DNA of 64,000 nucleotides from Prochlorococcus sp. AG-363-N20 (GTDB lineage: Bacteria > Cyanobacteriota > Cyanobacteriia > PCC-6307 > Cyanobiaceae). Location: positions 1 through 64,000 of the forward strand of contig QCFX01000007.1 of assembly GCA_003280105.1 (NCBI GenBank). The letters run 5' to 3'. This document shows positions 17,190 through 26,899 of the stretch, piece after piece. Below the pieces are notes generated by a model. It saw nothing but the letters and a program-made list of their open reading frames with translations. It was not told where the DNA came from and searched no databases. The translations under genes were made by a program, and so were the position numbers. Position 1 is the stretch's first letter; the number at the start of each line of letters is the position of its first letter.

Positions 17190-17930
17190 TTATCGCATTA
17201 GATTAATAACAGTTTGATCGGAAAGATTTCTGTTTAGAAATACAGTCTTTCCAACTTTCCTTGTCTTTAGGTGACTCAAAGCCTCTAAAAAAGGCTCTAC
17301 TCCTGTTAGATCACAACTTTGAGGAGAGCTTCTCCGAAGGTATTGCACTGGAATTACTTGTTTTGGACTTAATTCCTTTACAACTGTTGCTGCTTCTTTC
17401 CCGTTATAAGCCTTAGCACCTCCACCAACAGCAATAATCAAAACATCTGGACGGCCTAATAAAATCTTATCCTCTGCCGTAAGCGGGGCTGCGGTGCCTC
17501 CTAAATGGGCAAACCTTAATCCTCCCTGAGTCCATTGCCATAGCGTTGCGAGTCCGTACCTACGCCCACCAAATCTGTCGTGCGGTGCAGTGAACCCTTC
17601 TAAGTTCAACTTGCCCAATCGATATGAGCCTGGTTTGACAAGGAATGTACCTTCAGCAATTCTTGCACCCTCATCAGCAAGTTCAGAGCTAGCAAGAATG
17701 ACATCTGCACGCACCCGTGGCTCTTTTAAACCTGCCGCACACCCAACAGACTTAAAAGGGTTTAGCAAAACAGAGTGTCCCCCGCCTTTAATTAAAAGGG
17801 CACTATGGCCATAATTAGTTATCCGCACTCCACCAGCTAATGCAGGCGGAATAGTTGATGCTCCAACCCAAGTGAAAACGCAAATAAATCTTGTAAAAGC
17901 AGATAGGAAAGAATGAAAAGGAACTGACAT
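17190..17930 (-). CDS. Exported, probably metal-less metallo-beta-lactamase-fold protein
   Basis: The 246-aa protein starts with a signal-peptide-like stretch ending in ALAGG near residue 34. The rest aligns by eye with UPF0173-type MBL proteins: ITNYGHSALLIKGG, VLLNPFK, ADVILASSELADEG, APHDRFGG, RFAHLGGTAAP, GRPDVLIIAVGG and KQVIPVQY. In active enzymes the third element would be THGHxDH, the fifth HAGD and the last IPMHY; here these metal ligands are largely lost (ASSELADEG, AHLGGT, VQY), so hydrolysis is unlikely. It is the last gene of a tight minus-strand set behind pabA (25-base gap). A binding or scaffold role in the periplasm or thylakoid lumen is only inference. Confidence 0.75.
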   Translation of the reverse strand: MSVPFHSFLSAFTRFICVFTWVGASTIPPALAGGVRITNYGHSALLIKGGGHSVLLNPFKSVGCAAGLKEPRVRADVILASSELADEGARIAEGTFLVKPGSYRLGKLNLEGFTAPHDRFGGRRYGLATLWQWTQGGLRFAHLGGTAAPLTAEDKILLGRPDVLIIAVGGGAKAYNGKEAATVVKELSPKQVIPVQYLRRSSPQSCDLTGVEPFLEALSHLKTRKVGKTVFLNRNLSDQTVINLMR

Positions 17931-17955
17931 TTTGAAAGGCTTTAAGTTGAAGAAG

Positions 17956-18564
17956 TTAGCAGTGTTTGGAATGAATTTCTGTCATAGATAAAAAGTTGCT
18001 CAGAAGCTGATGCCCACTTTCAGTAAGCACACTTTCAGGGTGAAATTGAACTCCTTGTAAATGAGAGTATTCACGGTGTTGTAATCCCATAATTGTTCCA
18101 TCTTCAAGCCATGCTGTAATTTCTAAACATTCAGGAAAACTTTCTCTGTCCGCAATAAGACTGTGGTACCTAGTCGCAATAAGAGGGTTGGAAACATCTT
18201 TAAAGACTCCTTTGCCGTTGTGTAATACCTGTGAAGTTTTTCCATGCATAAGTTGCTTGGCTCTAACTATTTTTGCTCCATAAGCTTGCGCAATTGCTTG
18301 ATGACCCAAGCAAACTCCTAAAATTGGGAGAGTTGAAGCAAGTTGACTTAAAACTTCCAAACAAATCCCAGATTGATTTGGATCTCCAGGCCCCGGAGAC
18401 AAAAGAATTCCCTGTGGGCCAAGCCTCTTAATCTCCCTAACAGAGATTGCATCATTCCTTTCAACTCGAATATCTTCCGCTACTGGGTGTTTTAAAGCCA
18501 ATTCTCCCAAGTATTGAACTAGGTTGAAAGTAAAGCTGTCGTAGTTATCTATAACAAGAAGCAT
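17956..18564 (-). CDS. pabA: Glutamine amidotransferase subunit, TrpG/PabA type
   Basis: A class I glutamine amidotransferase of 202 aa that supplies ammonia to a chorismate-using partner for anthranilate (tryptophan) or aminodeoxychorismate (folate) synthesis. Visible are [20 protein letters not shown] at the start, [11 protein letters not shown] near 57, the nucleophile Cys in GVCLGHQA near 84 and the His-Glu pair in [11 protein letters not shown] near 176. No TrpE or PabB gene is adjacent, so it may serve both, as is common. It lies between dgkA and the MBL-like gene, with gaps of 13 and 25 bases. Confidence 0.88.
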   Translation of the reverse strand: MLLVIDNYDSFTFNLVQYLGELALKHPVAEDIRVERNDAISVREIKRLGPQGILLSPGPGDPNQSGICLEVLSQLASTLPILGVCLGHQAIAQAYGAKIVRAKQLMHGKTSQVLHNGKGVFKDVSNPLIATRYHSLIADRESFPECLEITAWLEDGTIMGLQHREYSHLQGVQFHPESVLTESGHQLLSNFLSMTEIHSKHC

Positions 18565-18577
18565 TTGCTTTAAAAAT

Positions 18578-19036
18578 TTAAATCCCTATTCGACTTAAGA
18601 AAGGTGGAAGTAATAGCAGAATGGCAATTATTAAAGAGCTTATAGAAGCAACTAGAACTGCAGCTGCTGCACAATCCTTCGCGACCCTCGCTAGTGGGTG
18701 AAATCGACGACCAATCGCAAGATCTACAACAGCCTCAATAGAAGTATTTAATAACTCCAAAACCAAAACAGCCGCAATAGTCAAAACCAGTACAGCCAAA
18801 TTATTCACATTGAGCTTTAACCACACACCTAGGCCGAACACCAAAGCACCTATAACGAGATGGATACGAAAATTCCTTTGGCTAAAAAAACCATATGCAA
18901 GCCCTTGAGCTGCATAACGAAAACTTGCGGGTAGATCTTTTGCAATCTGCCAAGAACCTCTTCGTTTCCCTTTTCGAGCATGACTTGAAAGAGGAGTGAT
19001 TTTTTCAGACACCGTATTTAAAGACTCAGGTTGCAT
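18578..19036 (-). CDS. dgkA: Diacylglycerol/undecaprenol kinase family protein
   Basis: A 152-aa small integral membrane kinase of the DgkA family, which phosphorylates diacylglycerol or undecaprenol. The family signature [17 protein letters not shown] near residue 95 and [14 protein letters not shown] near 120 are clear, and three hydrophobic segments follow a hydrophilic N-terminal tail of about 50 residues. I start it at ATG 19036; a TTG at 19042, directly after the ybeY stop, would add two residues. Its location in the prfB-ybeY-pabA string is consistent with cotranscription rather than shared pathway. Confidence 0.88.
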   Translation of the reverse strand: MQPESLNTVSEKITPLSSHARKGKRRGSWQIAKDLPASFRYAAQGLAYGFFSQRNFRIHLVIGALVFGLGVWLKLNVNNLAVLVLTIAAVLVLELLNTSIEAVVDLAIGRRFHPLARVAKDCAAAAVLVASISSLIIAILLLLPPFLSRIGI

Positions 19037-19042
19037 TACCAA

Positions 19043-19621
19043 TCACTCGTTGTTTATCCAGATAGGCTGAACATTACCGTTGATATTCAAAAGTTGCTGC
19101 TGAAAAAACAGCATTTCTTTAAGACTCTTGGAATTCGGATGCTCCCATCCAAGCAAATGTAATAGGCCATGGCTCAGTAGCCATCTCAGTTCATGTAAAA
19201 AATCATGGTTATGTTGCTCCGCTTGGCTTTGAGCTCTTGTTAGAGAAATGACAATGTCTCCTAATTCAACACATTCTTCTCCAATAGAAAGCATGTTTGC
19301 ATCTAGCACTGGAAAAGATAAAACATCAGTTGCTTCTGGTTTTTGGCGCCAAGAAGTATTTAAATCTGCAATTGTTGCATCATCCGTAAAATGAAGTCCC
19401 ATGCTTAAGCACTTAGTTTTACGAATGACTTGATTACAACTTAAAGAGTCGTGTCTGCAAATGAATTGAATCCATTCACGTAAATCGCTTTCCCATGGCT
19501 CTGGGTCAGCCAAAGCTGCCTTAATTGAAGGATCACAAAAGGTTTCTAATAGTTCTTCAGAAGGAGAATTAAATGACAATACTAATTCCATCTCAAAACA
19601 ATCAGAAAGAGGCATATTCAT
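19043..19621 (-). CDS. ybeY: YbeY, endoribonuclease for rRNA maturation
   Basis: YbeY is a zinc-dependent RNase involved in 16S rRNA 3'-end processing and ribosome quality control. The metal motif H-x3-H-x5-H is intact as HGLLHLLGWEH near residue 147, preceded by ELGDIVISL near 118. At 192 aa it has an N-terminal extension relative to the E. coli protein. ATG at 19621 is my choice; TTG at 19624 and ATG at 19615 are alternatives. It begins 7 bases after the stop of the DUF3285 gene and ends just before dgkA. Confidence 0.93.
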   Translation of the reverse strand: MNMPLSDCFEMELVLSFNSPSEELLETFCDPSIKAALADPEPWESDLREWIQFICRHDSLSCNQVIRKTKCLSMGLHFTDDATIADLNTSWRQKPEATDVLSFPVLDANMLSIGEECVELGDIVISLTRAQSQAEQHNHDFLHELRWLLSHGLLHLLGWEHPNSKSLKEMLFFQQQLLNINGNVQPIWINNE

Positions 19622-19628
19622 CAACTAA

Positions 19629-19817
19629 TCAACTTGGAAGGTTCGGCCGAGCAAACCAAGCAATTAAAAGAATAAATGCCCCAAAACCAAAAGCAGTTAA
19701 TGCAAAATGCGAGAGACTTTGGCTTCCTTTTCGTACCATATTCCTCATGGCAAGTTTCACAAAACTTGGGGGGGGGACGAATTTGCCAGTTGGGTTTTGA
19801 GGGTTTTCTTTATTCAT
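19629..19817 (-). CDS. DUF3285 small membrane protein
   Basis: A 62-aa cyanobacterial protein with one predicted membrane helix near residues 40-57 (FALTAFGFGAFILLIAWFA), preceded by the conserved PPSFVKLAMRNMVRKG. This matches my memory of the DUF3285 family, found next to prfB and ybeY in marine picocyanobacteria. Function is unknown; the basic N-terminal half may lie on the cytoplasmic side. ATG at 19817 follows the prfB stop by 14 bases and has AAAGGA about ten bases upstream. Confidence 0.85.
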   Translation of the reverse strand: MNKENPQNPTGKFVPPPSFVKLAMRNMVRKGSQSLSHFALTAFGFGAFILLIAWFARPNLPS

Positions 19818-19831
19818 AGTAATGACATCCT

Positions 19832-20951
19832 TTAATCCAAATTTGAAAGATCTAGGTCTTTCCTTAAAAGAGCTTGAATAAATGAATCTAAATCACCATT
19901 CATGACTCCTTGGACATCAGTTGTCTCCTCCGCTGTTCTCAAGTCTTTAACCATTTGGTAAGGGTGAAATACATAATTTCTAATTTGATTACCCCAGGCT
20001 GCCTCAACAATATCGCCTCTAATATCTGCAATTTCTGAAGCCCTTTGTTCTTGAGCTATAACCAGTAACTTTGCTTTCAACAACGCCATTGCCTTCTCCT
20101 TATTTTGAAGTTGTGATCTCTCCTGGGTACAACGGACAGCCAAACCCGATGGGACATGGAGAATACGAACTGCTGTTTCAACCTTGTTTACATTTTGCCC
20201 GCCAGCTCCTCCTGAACGGCTGGTAGTGATTTCTAAATCTTTATCAGGAATATCTAATTCAACGTCATCATCGAGTTTGGGCATAACTTCAACACCTGCA
20301 AAACTTGTTTGCCTTTTGCCATTCGCATTAAACGGCGAGATACGTACCAAGCGATGAGTACCTTTCTCATGCTGGAGATAACCATAGGCATACCTTCCTT
20401 CAATCTCCACAGTTGCACTTTTAATACCAGCTTCTTCTCCTTCTGAAAGTTCATTGACCGTGACCTTCATTTGATGGTCTTCTGCCCAGCGGGTATACAT
20501 TCTCAACAACATTTGAGCCCAATCCTGAGCATCTGTACCTCCAGCCCCTGCATTGATTGAAAGGACAACTCCTTCTTTGTCATAAGTCCCACTCAAAAGG
20601 CGTTCTAACTCCCAGCGATCCAGTTCTTTAGCCAGGAGATCTAATCCAGACTGGGCCTCATCTAACATCTCTTCATCTGGTTCAAGTTCATACAACTCAA
20701 CAGTTGCATTCGCGTCATGTATGGCTTTTCTCCATCCAGCCAATTGAGCTAATTGAGCTTTGACCTCATCAAGGGTCCGCATCTGTTTTTTAGCGCTTAA
20801 TTGATCATTCCAAAAGTCCGGTTGAGCTGCAAGCTGTTCAAGGTCCTGTTGAAGTGCTTTTAAAGCTGGAACGTCAAAGACAGTCCTGAGCTTTGCTCAG
20901 GCGGTCAGTGAGGATAGAAAGGTCCCGTTTGAAATCAGTAAGATCCAGCAA
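19832..20951 (-). CDS. prfB: Peptide chain release factor 2, with programmed +1 frameshift
   Basis: RF2 recognises UGA and UAA and triggers peptide release. The main frame runs from 20875 to 19832 and contains the release-factor tripeptide SPF ([10 protein letters not shown]) and the catalytic GGQ ([14 protein letters not shown]). The first 25 codons are in another frame, beginning TTG at 20951 ([17 protein letters not shown]) and ending CTT at 20877 before an in-frame TGA; slipping one base forward at CTT TGA C joins them to [15 protein letters not shown]. The total is about 372 aa, normal for RF2. Because RF2 itself reads the UGA, the shift gives autoregulation in other bacteria. It heads the minus-strand set running to the MBL-like gene. 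Confidence 0.95.
20873..20879 (-). promoter_or_regulatory. RF2 recoding site CTT TGA C
   Basis: Read on the minus strand the bases are CTTTGAC, identical to the core of known prfB +1 frameshift sites. An AGGA that could act as the stimulatory Shine-Dalgarno-like element ends four bases before CTT, close to the three-base spacing known for E. coli. TGA occupies 20876-20874. Confidence 0.9.
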
Positions 20952-21028
20952 AACTAAACTCTAAATTCAAAAACTAGACGCTATCAGAAGAGCAAACGAC
21001 ATAAGATCTTCAAAGCTATATGTGTGCA

Positions 21029-21292
21029 ATGGCAAAAGTTGAAATCTATACATGGCAATATTGCCCCTTCTGTATAAGGGCAAAAGCCTTGCTAGAGAAA
21101 AAAGGTATTAGCTACATCGAACATTCAATCGATGGCAATGAACAAGCTCGTCAAGAAATGGCTATTAGGGCAGAGGGCAGAACGACAGTTCCTCAAATTT
21201 TCATCAATAATAAAGGGATTGGTGGATGTGATGAGTTGCATTCTCTTGAGCAACGACAGGAGTTAGATGGGATGCTTGAGCTAAGCAACTAG
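21029..21292 (+). CDS. grxC: Glutaredoxin, GrxC type
   Basis: A dithiol glutaredoxin of 87 aa that uses glutathione to reduce protein disulfides. Its active site CPFC is near residue 11 in [13 protein letters not shown], the cis-proline is in TTVPQIFI near 60 and the glutathione-binding GGCDEL near 72. An in-frame ATG at 21020 would add MCA; the later ATG fits the family start better. It ends 4 bases before gshB, which makes glutathione, so the two are almost surely coexpressed. It is divergent from prfB. Confidence 0.92.
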   Translation: MAKVEIYTWQYCPFCIRAKALLEKKGISYIEHSIDGNEQARQEMAIRAEGRTTVPQIFINNKGIGGCDELHSLEQRQELDGMLELSN

Positions 21293-21296
21293 TGCC

Positions 21297-22223
21297 ATGA
21301 AGCATCTTTTCGTTCTAGATCCAATAGCACAAATAAACCCTTGCAAAGATTCTTCAGCTGCCTTAATGCAAGCAGCTCAAAGAGCATCAATTGAGATTTG
21401 GGCCTGCACCCCTTCCGACCTTCAAGCCCAAGGGGACAAAGCTTTCGCCATTGCCACAGAAGTGGTTCCTGAGCCATGGATAAGTGTCGGCAAACCCCAA
21501 AGTCAATTGCTTGCTGATTTTCAATGCATTTGGATGCGTAAAGATCCACCGGTAGATGAAGCCTTCTTATATGCCACTCATTTACTTGAAGTCGCAGAAC
21601 GAGATGGTGTCCTAGTCCTGAATAAACCAGCCTCTTTAAGAGCCTGGAACGAAAAACTTGGAGCATTACGTTATAGCAAGTTAATGGCTCCTACTCTTGT
21701 TGCTAGCAGGGTTTTTGAACTTGCTTCATTTGCTCGTGAACAAGGAGAAGTAGTTGTAAAACCACTTGGAGGTAAAGGGGGGCAAGGAGTAGTGAGAGTA
21801 GCCAAAGATGCTCCTGGGCTGGAGTCTTTATTAGAACTGCTGACCCAACAAGAAAGATTGCCAGTAATGATGCAAAAGTTTCTTCCAACTGTTGTGGAGG
21901 GAGACAAAAGAATCTTGCTAGTGGATGGTTCTCCACTAGGAGCTATAAATCGTCGTCCTAAGTCAGGGGATTTCAGAAGTAACCTTGCATTAGGAGGTCA
22001 GGCTGAAAAAACTGAATTATCTGTTCGTGAAGAAGACATCTGCAAAAAGATCGGTCCTGATTTAAAAAAAGCAGGGCTTTTCTTTGTGGGAATTGATGTT
22101 ATCGGAGGCATGCTGAGTGAAATTAATGTAACCAGTCCAACTGGTATCCGGGAAGTCGAGAATCTTATGAATGTTCCTTTAGCAGATCAGGTGATATCTA
22201 AGCTTTTAGAAAAATTAGGTTGA
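21297..22223 (+). CDS. gshB: Glutathione synthetase
   Basis: GshB joins gamma-glutamylcysteine and glycine with ATP. The 308-aa chain has the ATP-grasp layout: N-terminal [28 protein letters not shown] near residue 78, the glycine-rich loop [14 protein letters not shown] near 152 and [17 protein letters not shown] near 265, with the metal-binding Glu and Asn. ATG at 21297 comes 4 bases after grxC. The 3' end overlaps menF on the other strand by 37 bases. Confidence 0.94.
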   Translation: MKHLFVLDPIAQINPCKDSSAALMQAAQRASIEIWACTPSDLQAQGDKAFAIATEVVPEPWISVGKPQSQLLADFQCIWMRKDPPVDEAFLYATHLLEVAERDGVLVLNKPASLRAWNEKLGALRYSKLMAPTLVASRVFELASFAREQGEVVVKPLGGKGGQGVVRVAKDAPGLESLLELLTQQERLPVMMQKFLPTVVEGDKRILLVDGSPLGAINRRPKSGDFRSNLALGGQAEKTELSVREEDICKKIGPDLKKAGLFFVGIDVIGGMLSEINVTSPTGIREVENLMNVPLADQVISKLLEKLG

Positions 22224-23596
22224 AGGTCTAATTGACCAGCCAATACAGCAAGTTTAAGGCCAACCTCTTGCAACTCTTTTTCAGCAATTGAGCCCCTTAC
22301 AAGACCTGCTCCTGCAGTTAATTCCAACTCCTGGCCTTTTAAATGTCCACAGCGAATAGCAACCCTAAATTCTGCATTTCCACAAGTATCAATCCATCCA
22401 ATAGGTGCTGCGTAACTTCCTCTTTCAAAAGGTTCTAGTGTTCGCAACCAACTCATTGCTTGACTACGAGGCAAGCCAGCAACTGCTGGAGTTGGATGTA
22501 AAGCTCCTGCCAAATGCAAGGGTGCTTCTCCTCTGGTATCAGCTGTGATTGGAGTATGAAGATGGACCAAATGTCCATGTCGAGCCAATTGAGGCCTTCT
22601 TGGTCTGCGAGGTGTAAGTCCTTTCGAAATTAATTGATTCGTAATAGAAGCAACAACCAATTCATGCTCACGCAAATCTTTTTCAGACCTCATTAAAGCT
22701 TTACCTCCATCCCTAAAAGCTGCTGTTCCAGCCAAGGCATCGCTCTGAAGCTGACCTTTTCTCAGGCTTAATAAACGCTCAGGGGAAGCACCAAAAAATG
22801 CCTCATTTTTATTTCGTTGCCACAAAAACCGACAACTTCCTTCTTGTTGTTGACGTAGGCGAGAAAGCATTATCAGTGGATCTAAGGATGCATCCAAAGA
22901 AATCAATTGACGAACCGCAAGAACTAGTTTCTCAAGAACCCCGTTATTAACTAGATCAATCCCTCGAATGAGTGCTGGGTAATAACAATCTTGCCATTCT
23001 CCTGTGGAAGATATGCCTGAGACAATTTTTGTGCGTGTTGATTCTTTCTTCTTACATGGAGCAAGAAGTCGTTCTCGCATAATCCATAAGTTTTCTGCAA
23101 GTTCTCTAGCCTCAGCCTCATGAGTAATTACACCATTAATACGCAGCCAGCCATGACGTCCTTGCCTTGTTAATTGCCATCTTGGAAGAATTGCCTGGAC
23201 AGCAGATGTACCTCCAAAAGTTCTTTTTCTTTCAGAAATCTGCTCAAAAAATGAAAAAGACAAAAGAATGCGAGGCCTAGCCTGTAAGGGTGCTTCGGGA
23301 GTTGCATCAGTGAGGCGGCCAAGCAATTCATCGCTTAGGCGTTGAGCGAGTTCAAATCTTTTAGGTCCTGATAAATCAAAATGCTGACACCTTCCTGATG
23401 CCGCAATACATAACCCGGGAGCTGTATCCCAAAGAAAACGAAATTCCTGCTCCTCAGACAAACAAGATAATTTATTAAGAGGGTCTACTCCATCTATCGG
23501 CAGCGCAAGGCTTAAGGCGCATTCCTCTACCTTCCGTGTGCTCCAACCTATTGCTGCAGCACTCAAAATGTCACTAAAAGTGGAGCCAGAAGTCAT
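22187..23596 (-). CDS. menF: Isochorismate synthase
   Basis: MenF isomerises chorismate to isochorismate, the first committed step to phylloquinone (vitamin K1), which serves in photosystem I. The chorismate-binding domain is seen in [34 protein letters not shown] and the C-terminal [19 protein letters not shown] with the catalytic Glu/Lys environment. ATG at 23596 gives 469 aa; an in-frame TTG at 23629 would add 11 residues and touch the divergent menA start at 23630. It converges on gshB with a 37-base overlap. Confidence 0.93.
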   Translation of the reverse strand: MTSGSTFSDILSAAAIGWSTRKVEECALSLALPIDGVDPLNKLSCLSEEQEFRFLWDTAPGLCIAASGRCQHFDLSGPKRFELAQRLSDELLGRLTDATPEAPLQARPRILLSFSFFEQISERKRTFGGTSAVQAILPRWQLTRQGRHGWLRINGVITHEAEARELAENLWIMRERLLAPCKKKESTRTKIVSGISSTGEWQDCYYPALIRGIDLVNNGVLEKLVLAVRQLISLDASLDPLIMLSRLRQQQEGSCRFLWQRNKNEAFFGASPERLLSLRKGQLQSDALAGTAAFRDGGKALMRSEKDLREHELVVASITNQLISKGLTPRRPRRPQLARHGHLVHLHTPITADTRGEAPLHLAGALHPTPAVAGLPRSQAMSWLRTLEPFERGSYAAPIGWIDTCGNAEFRVAIRCGHLKGQELELTAGAGLVRGSIAEKELQEVGLKLAVLAGQLDLQPNFSKSLDIT

Positions 23597-23629
23597 AGGT
23601 GGTACAAGCTGACAACACGAACTGCTCAA

Positions 23630-24631
23630 ATGTATAAACCGTCACCCAGCCTAATGGGACCTAAGTCAATGCAAAACCAACAGGCTGTTGCATCCCTCGA
23701 AAAAGAAAAAGCTGAAAAACGTCGTCTTTGGAAAGCTGCAATCAAGTGGCCTTTGTACTCAGTCGCTGTGATGCCAATAATTTTGGCCGCAGGCTGGAAT
23801 TACGGGTCTGGCTTGATTGTGCGCATAGATCAATTAATTGGTTTTCTTATTGCTTCGGTTCTCCTCTTGCTATGGGAAAACCTAACTAATGATCTATTCG
23901 ATTCAGATACAGGAATAGATGAATTGAACAAACCCCACTCCGTAGTGGCCTTATTAGGTAAGCGACAACCAGTGCAAAAGCTCGCCTATTTGGTTCTTTG
24001 CATAGGGTTATCAATAATTCTCGTATTGGCATTACGCAGCCATCCAGCAGTGCTGTTTTTAGTTTTAGGCAGTTGCACGCTTGGGTATCTATATCAAGGC
24101 CCTCCCTTCAGATTGGGCTATAAGGGCTTAGGAGAGCCTCTTTGCTGGTTAGCTTTTGGCCCTTTAGGAACAGCTGCTGCACTTCTTGTTTTATCGCCTT
24201 TCGAGGCTAATCAGACAGGCATACCCTGGAGAGAGGCAACTCTGCTTGGAGCAGGGCCAGCATTGGCAACAACTCTTGTTCTCTTTTGTTCGCATTTTCA
24301 CCAAGTAGAAGAAGATTCCTCCCATGGAAAGAAATCTCCTTTGGTGCGATTAGGCACTCGTCGAGCCGCTGCTCTGGTCCCATGGCTCATTGCATTTTGT
24401 TTTGGACTGGAATGGACACCAATTCTTATGGGTCACTGGCCAATTACAGCTTTTCTAGGAGTTATTGGCCTCCCTTCAGGTTTAGCTCTTATTAATTTGC
24501 TCAAACGACATCACAATCAACCTCAACGTATAAGTGGGAGCAAATTTCTGGCTTTGAAATTTCAAGCATTAAATGGATTTGGTTTAAGTATTGGGCTGGC
24601 TCTTAGTCATCATTTTATAAATCCATCCTAG
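23630..24631 (+). CDS. menA: MenA, 1,4-dihydroxy-2-naphthoate phytyltransferase
   Basis: A UbiA-family membrane prenyltransferase that adds the phytyl chain to DHNA. The first Asp-rich motif NLTNDLFDSDTGID near residue 84 binds the prenyl diphosphate through Mg2+, and about eight hydrophobic segments follow. The second motif is represented by FHQVEEDSSHGKK near 222. At 333 aa the protein is typical. ATG at 23630 is used; in-frame ATGs at 23654 and 23669 are also possible. It is divergent from menF and 4 bases before menC. Confidence 0.93.
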   Translation: MYKPSPSLMGPKSMQNQQAVASLEKEKAEKRRLWKAAIKWPLYSVAVMPIILAAGWNYGSGLIVRIDQLIGFLIASVLLLLWENLTNDLFDSDTGIDELNKPHSVVALLGKRQPVQKLAYLVLCIGLSIILVLALRSHPAVLFLVLGSCTLGYLYQGPPFRLGYKGLGEPLCWLAFGPLGTAAALLVLSPFEANQTGIPWREATLLGAGPALATTLVLFCSHFHQVEEDSSHGKKSPLVRLGTRRAAALVPWLIAFCFGLEWTPILMGHWPITAFLGVIGLPSGLALINLLKRHHNQPQRISGSKFLALKFQALNGFGLSIGLALSHHFINPS

Positions 24632-24635
24632 GGAA

Positions 24636-25604
24636 ATGTCTCTCATTCTTAGTGTAAAGCCTTTTTCATTTAGACTACTCCAAGTAGTCACAACTACGAA
24701 TGGAAGTATCGATAAAAAACAGGGTTGGCTCCTGAATATTACTGATCAATTAGGTAATCAGGGCTGGGGCGAAGTTTCTCCTTTTGAAAAGCCCCAATTG
24801 AAAAAGTGTGAGGAAATATTAGAAACAATTAATCGTAATATTTCTCGTAAGGAATTAGAAGCTGGAACGCAGATTTGGCCAGCAGCATTAGCTTTTGGCA
24901 TTGGAGCTGCATTAGCAGAACTTGATGGAGTCATTGGTTCAAAGTCTCAAACAGGTTGGCTAAAAGCACCTTCATCAACAATCTTGTTGCCACATAATGA
25001 TGCACTCTTAGATACCGTCGAATCATTAGTAGAAAAACACCTCCCGAACAAAGTTCCACTCACAGTCAAATGGAAGATTGCCATTAATTCACAAGAAAAA
25101 GAGGAAGGTCAACTGCATCAAATCCTGAACTTACTTCCTCCAAATGGTGCACTGAGGCTGGATGCAAACACAGGCTTAACTCGGGGGAAAGCAAAACGAT
25201 GGGCCAAGTACTTCCATCAAGATCCTCGTCTTGAATGGTTAGAACAACCCTTACCTATAGAAGATTTTGAAGGCCTTTTGGCGTTATCTAAAGAAATACC
25301 CATTGCTCTCGATGAATCACTAATTGCCAACCCACGCTTGAGAAGAACATGGAAAAGCTGGCAAGTACGTCGCCCTCTAATAGAAGGAGATCCAAGAATT
25401 CTTTTGGATGAATTAAACCAAAGGGTTGGAAAGAGAGTAGTCAGTACAGCCTTTGAGACAGGAATTGGTCGGCGTTGGATTGAGCACCTCTCTGCATTGC
25501 AGCAACAAGGGCCCACTCCAACGGCCCCTGGATTGGCTCCAGGCTATTGCCCAGACAGTCCTCTTTTCGCAAAAGACCCTCTAGTGGTTTGGGAAGCTGC
25601 ATGA
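24636..25604 (+). CDS. menC: MenC, o-succinylbenzoate synthase
   Basis: An enolase-superfamily dehydratase of 322 aa that makes o-succinylbenzoate from SHCHC. The catalytic and metal residues can be picked out: KWKIAI near residue 149, LRLDANTGLT near 178 with the first metal Asp, WLEQPL near 205, and ALDESLI near 230. Its stop overlaps by 4 bases the ATG of menE (ATGA), which supports one menA-menC-menE operon. Confidence 0.92.
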   Translation: MSLILSVKPFSFRLLQVVTTTNGSIDKKQGWLLNITDQLGNQGWGEVSPFEKPQLKKCEEILETINRNISRKELEAGTQIWPAALAFGIGAALAELDGVIGSKSQTGWLKAPSSTILLPHNDALLDTVESLVEKHLPNKVPLTVKWKIAINSQEKEEGQLHQILNLLPPNGALRLDANTGLTRGKAKRWAKYFHQDPRLEWLEQPLPIEDFEGLLALSKEIPIALDESLIANPRLRRTWKSWQVRRPLIEGDPRILLDELNQRVGKRVVSTAFETGIGRRWIEHLSALQQQGPTPTAPGLAPGYCPDSPLFAKDPLVVWEAA

Positions 25605-26851
25605 AAAAACTATCCACACTGCTCTGGGATCCTTATAAAGTATCCAGATTTACCGAGCACCTTGAAGAGTTAATAGATCTAAACGCTTGGGTGCAATTAG
25701 CCCCAAACCTTAAGGAAACAATAGACATTCCTTCTCATTTTTTACCTGATAAAAGCGGTCTCATCATTCGCAGTGGTGGAAGCTCAGGAGGAGCTAATTA
25801 CTGTTTTCAACCTTTTAAACACTTCGATCAATCAGCAATAGCTACTGGTCTTTGGCTTAGGAAGCTGGGTTTACAGCCAAGTCAATGTCTTTTAATGAAT
25901 TCATTACCAATGCATCATGTAAGTGGCTTAATGCCTTGGTGGCGGAGCAAAGTGTGGGGCTCAAAGTACAGATGGCTAAATCGCGATCTCATGCGAAATC
26001 CAATTACTTTAAATAAAACTTGTCAATTATTTTTTTCAAAAACTCAAGCTCCTTTATTGACATCATTAGTACCCACACAAATACAACGCTTGATATCTCA
26101 TCCCGATGGATTGCAATGGATGCAATCTTTTTCATTGATTTGGGTTGGCGGGTCAAGTCTTTCAAAATCTTTAGCCAACAAAGCAAGATCTGCAAACATT
26201 CGACTCGCTCCTTGCTATGGAGCTACCGAAACGGCATCTATGGTGTCAGTGCTTACACCTGAAGAATTTCTTGCCGGCAAAAATGACTGCGGAAACCCTT
26301 TAATTGATGTTGAATTACGAGTAGACAGACAGGGTGCTTTAAATGTGAAAACACAACGACTAGCAATAGGGCGTTGGAAAAATGGTCAACTAGAAGTGAT
26401 CAAAGATAAGTCAGGGTGGTGGGAGTCTGGGGATGCCGCTAACTTAACTCTTTTAAAAGAACTGCCGAGGTTACAAATTAACGGGCGAATTGATACAGCT
26501 ATTACTTGCGGAGGAGAAACGATTTTCCCTGAAACACTCGAAGGCAGGTTATTAGAAGCTGCTAGATCTACTGACATCCCAATTCGCGACCTTCTTTTCT
26601 CAACGATTGAAGATAACGAATGGGGAGAGAGAATTATTGCACTAATTAGTTGGAATGCAGAGCAAAAAGAAGAGATTAACCAAGCTCAGATCAACAAGTT
26701 AAGGAGTCTTACCAAAGATTGGCTCCCAGCCGAAAAACCCGTTGGCTGGATTAATTGTAAAGAGCTAAGAAGAAATTACAATGGCAAATGGGAGCGTTTG
26801 TATTGGAGAGAATGGGTCGTCAAGCATCATAAAAATAAAGCGATGCCTTAA
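25601..26851 (+). CDS. menE: MenE, o-succinylbenzoate-CoA ligase
   Basis: An adenylate-forming ligase that activates o-succinylbenzoate with CoA. Signatures are the Ser/Gly-rich AMP loop IRSGGSSGGA near residue 52, LAPCYGATETASM near 203 and the SGDAANL near 271; the C-terminal Lys region reads RNYNGKWER. At 416 aa it is shorter than typical 450-490-aa homologues, mainly in the N-terminal half, as in other cyanobacterial MenE proteins I recall. ATG at 25601 overlaps the menC stop; an upstream in-frame codon at 25547 lies within menC and is rejected. Confidence 0.9.
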   Translation: MKKLSTLLWDPYKVSRFTEHLEELIDLNAWVQLAPNLKETIDIPSHFLPDKSGLIIRSGGSSGGANYCFQPFKHFDQSAIATGLWLRKLGLQPSQCLLMNSLPMHHVSGLMPWWRSKVWGSKYRWLNRDLMRNPITLNKTCQLFFSKTQAPLLTSLVPTQIQRLISHPDGLQWMQSFSLIWVGGSSLSKSLANKARSANIRLAPCYGATETASMVSVLTPEEFLAGKNDCGNPLIDVELRVDRQGALNVKTQRLAIGRWKNGQLEVIKDKSGWWESGDAANLTLLKELPRLQINGRIDTAITCGGETIFPETLEGRLLEAARSTDIPIRDLLFSTIEDNEWGERIIALISWNAEQKEEINQAQINKLRSLTKDWLPAEKPVGWINCKELRRNYNGKWERLYWREWVVKHHKNKAMP

Positions 26852-26899
26852 ATAATGAAAAACTTTTTCCGAAGCAAATTATGTACATCAAAAATATAT

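Noticed and set aside
20783-20951. prfB read as a pseudogene or as starting at 20782
   Set aside because: The upstream frame matches the RF2 N-terminus and joins through the known CTT TGA C shift site, so the gene is intact.
25547-25600. Longer menE start inside menC
   Set aside because: The ATG at 25601 overlaps the menC stop and gives a normal N-terminus; the extension reads the menC sequence in another frame.
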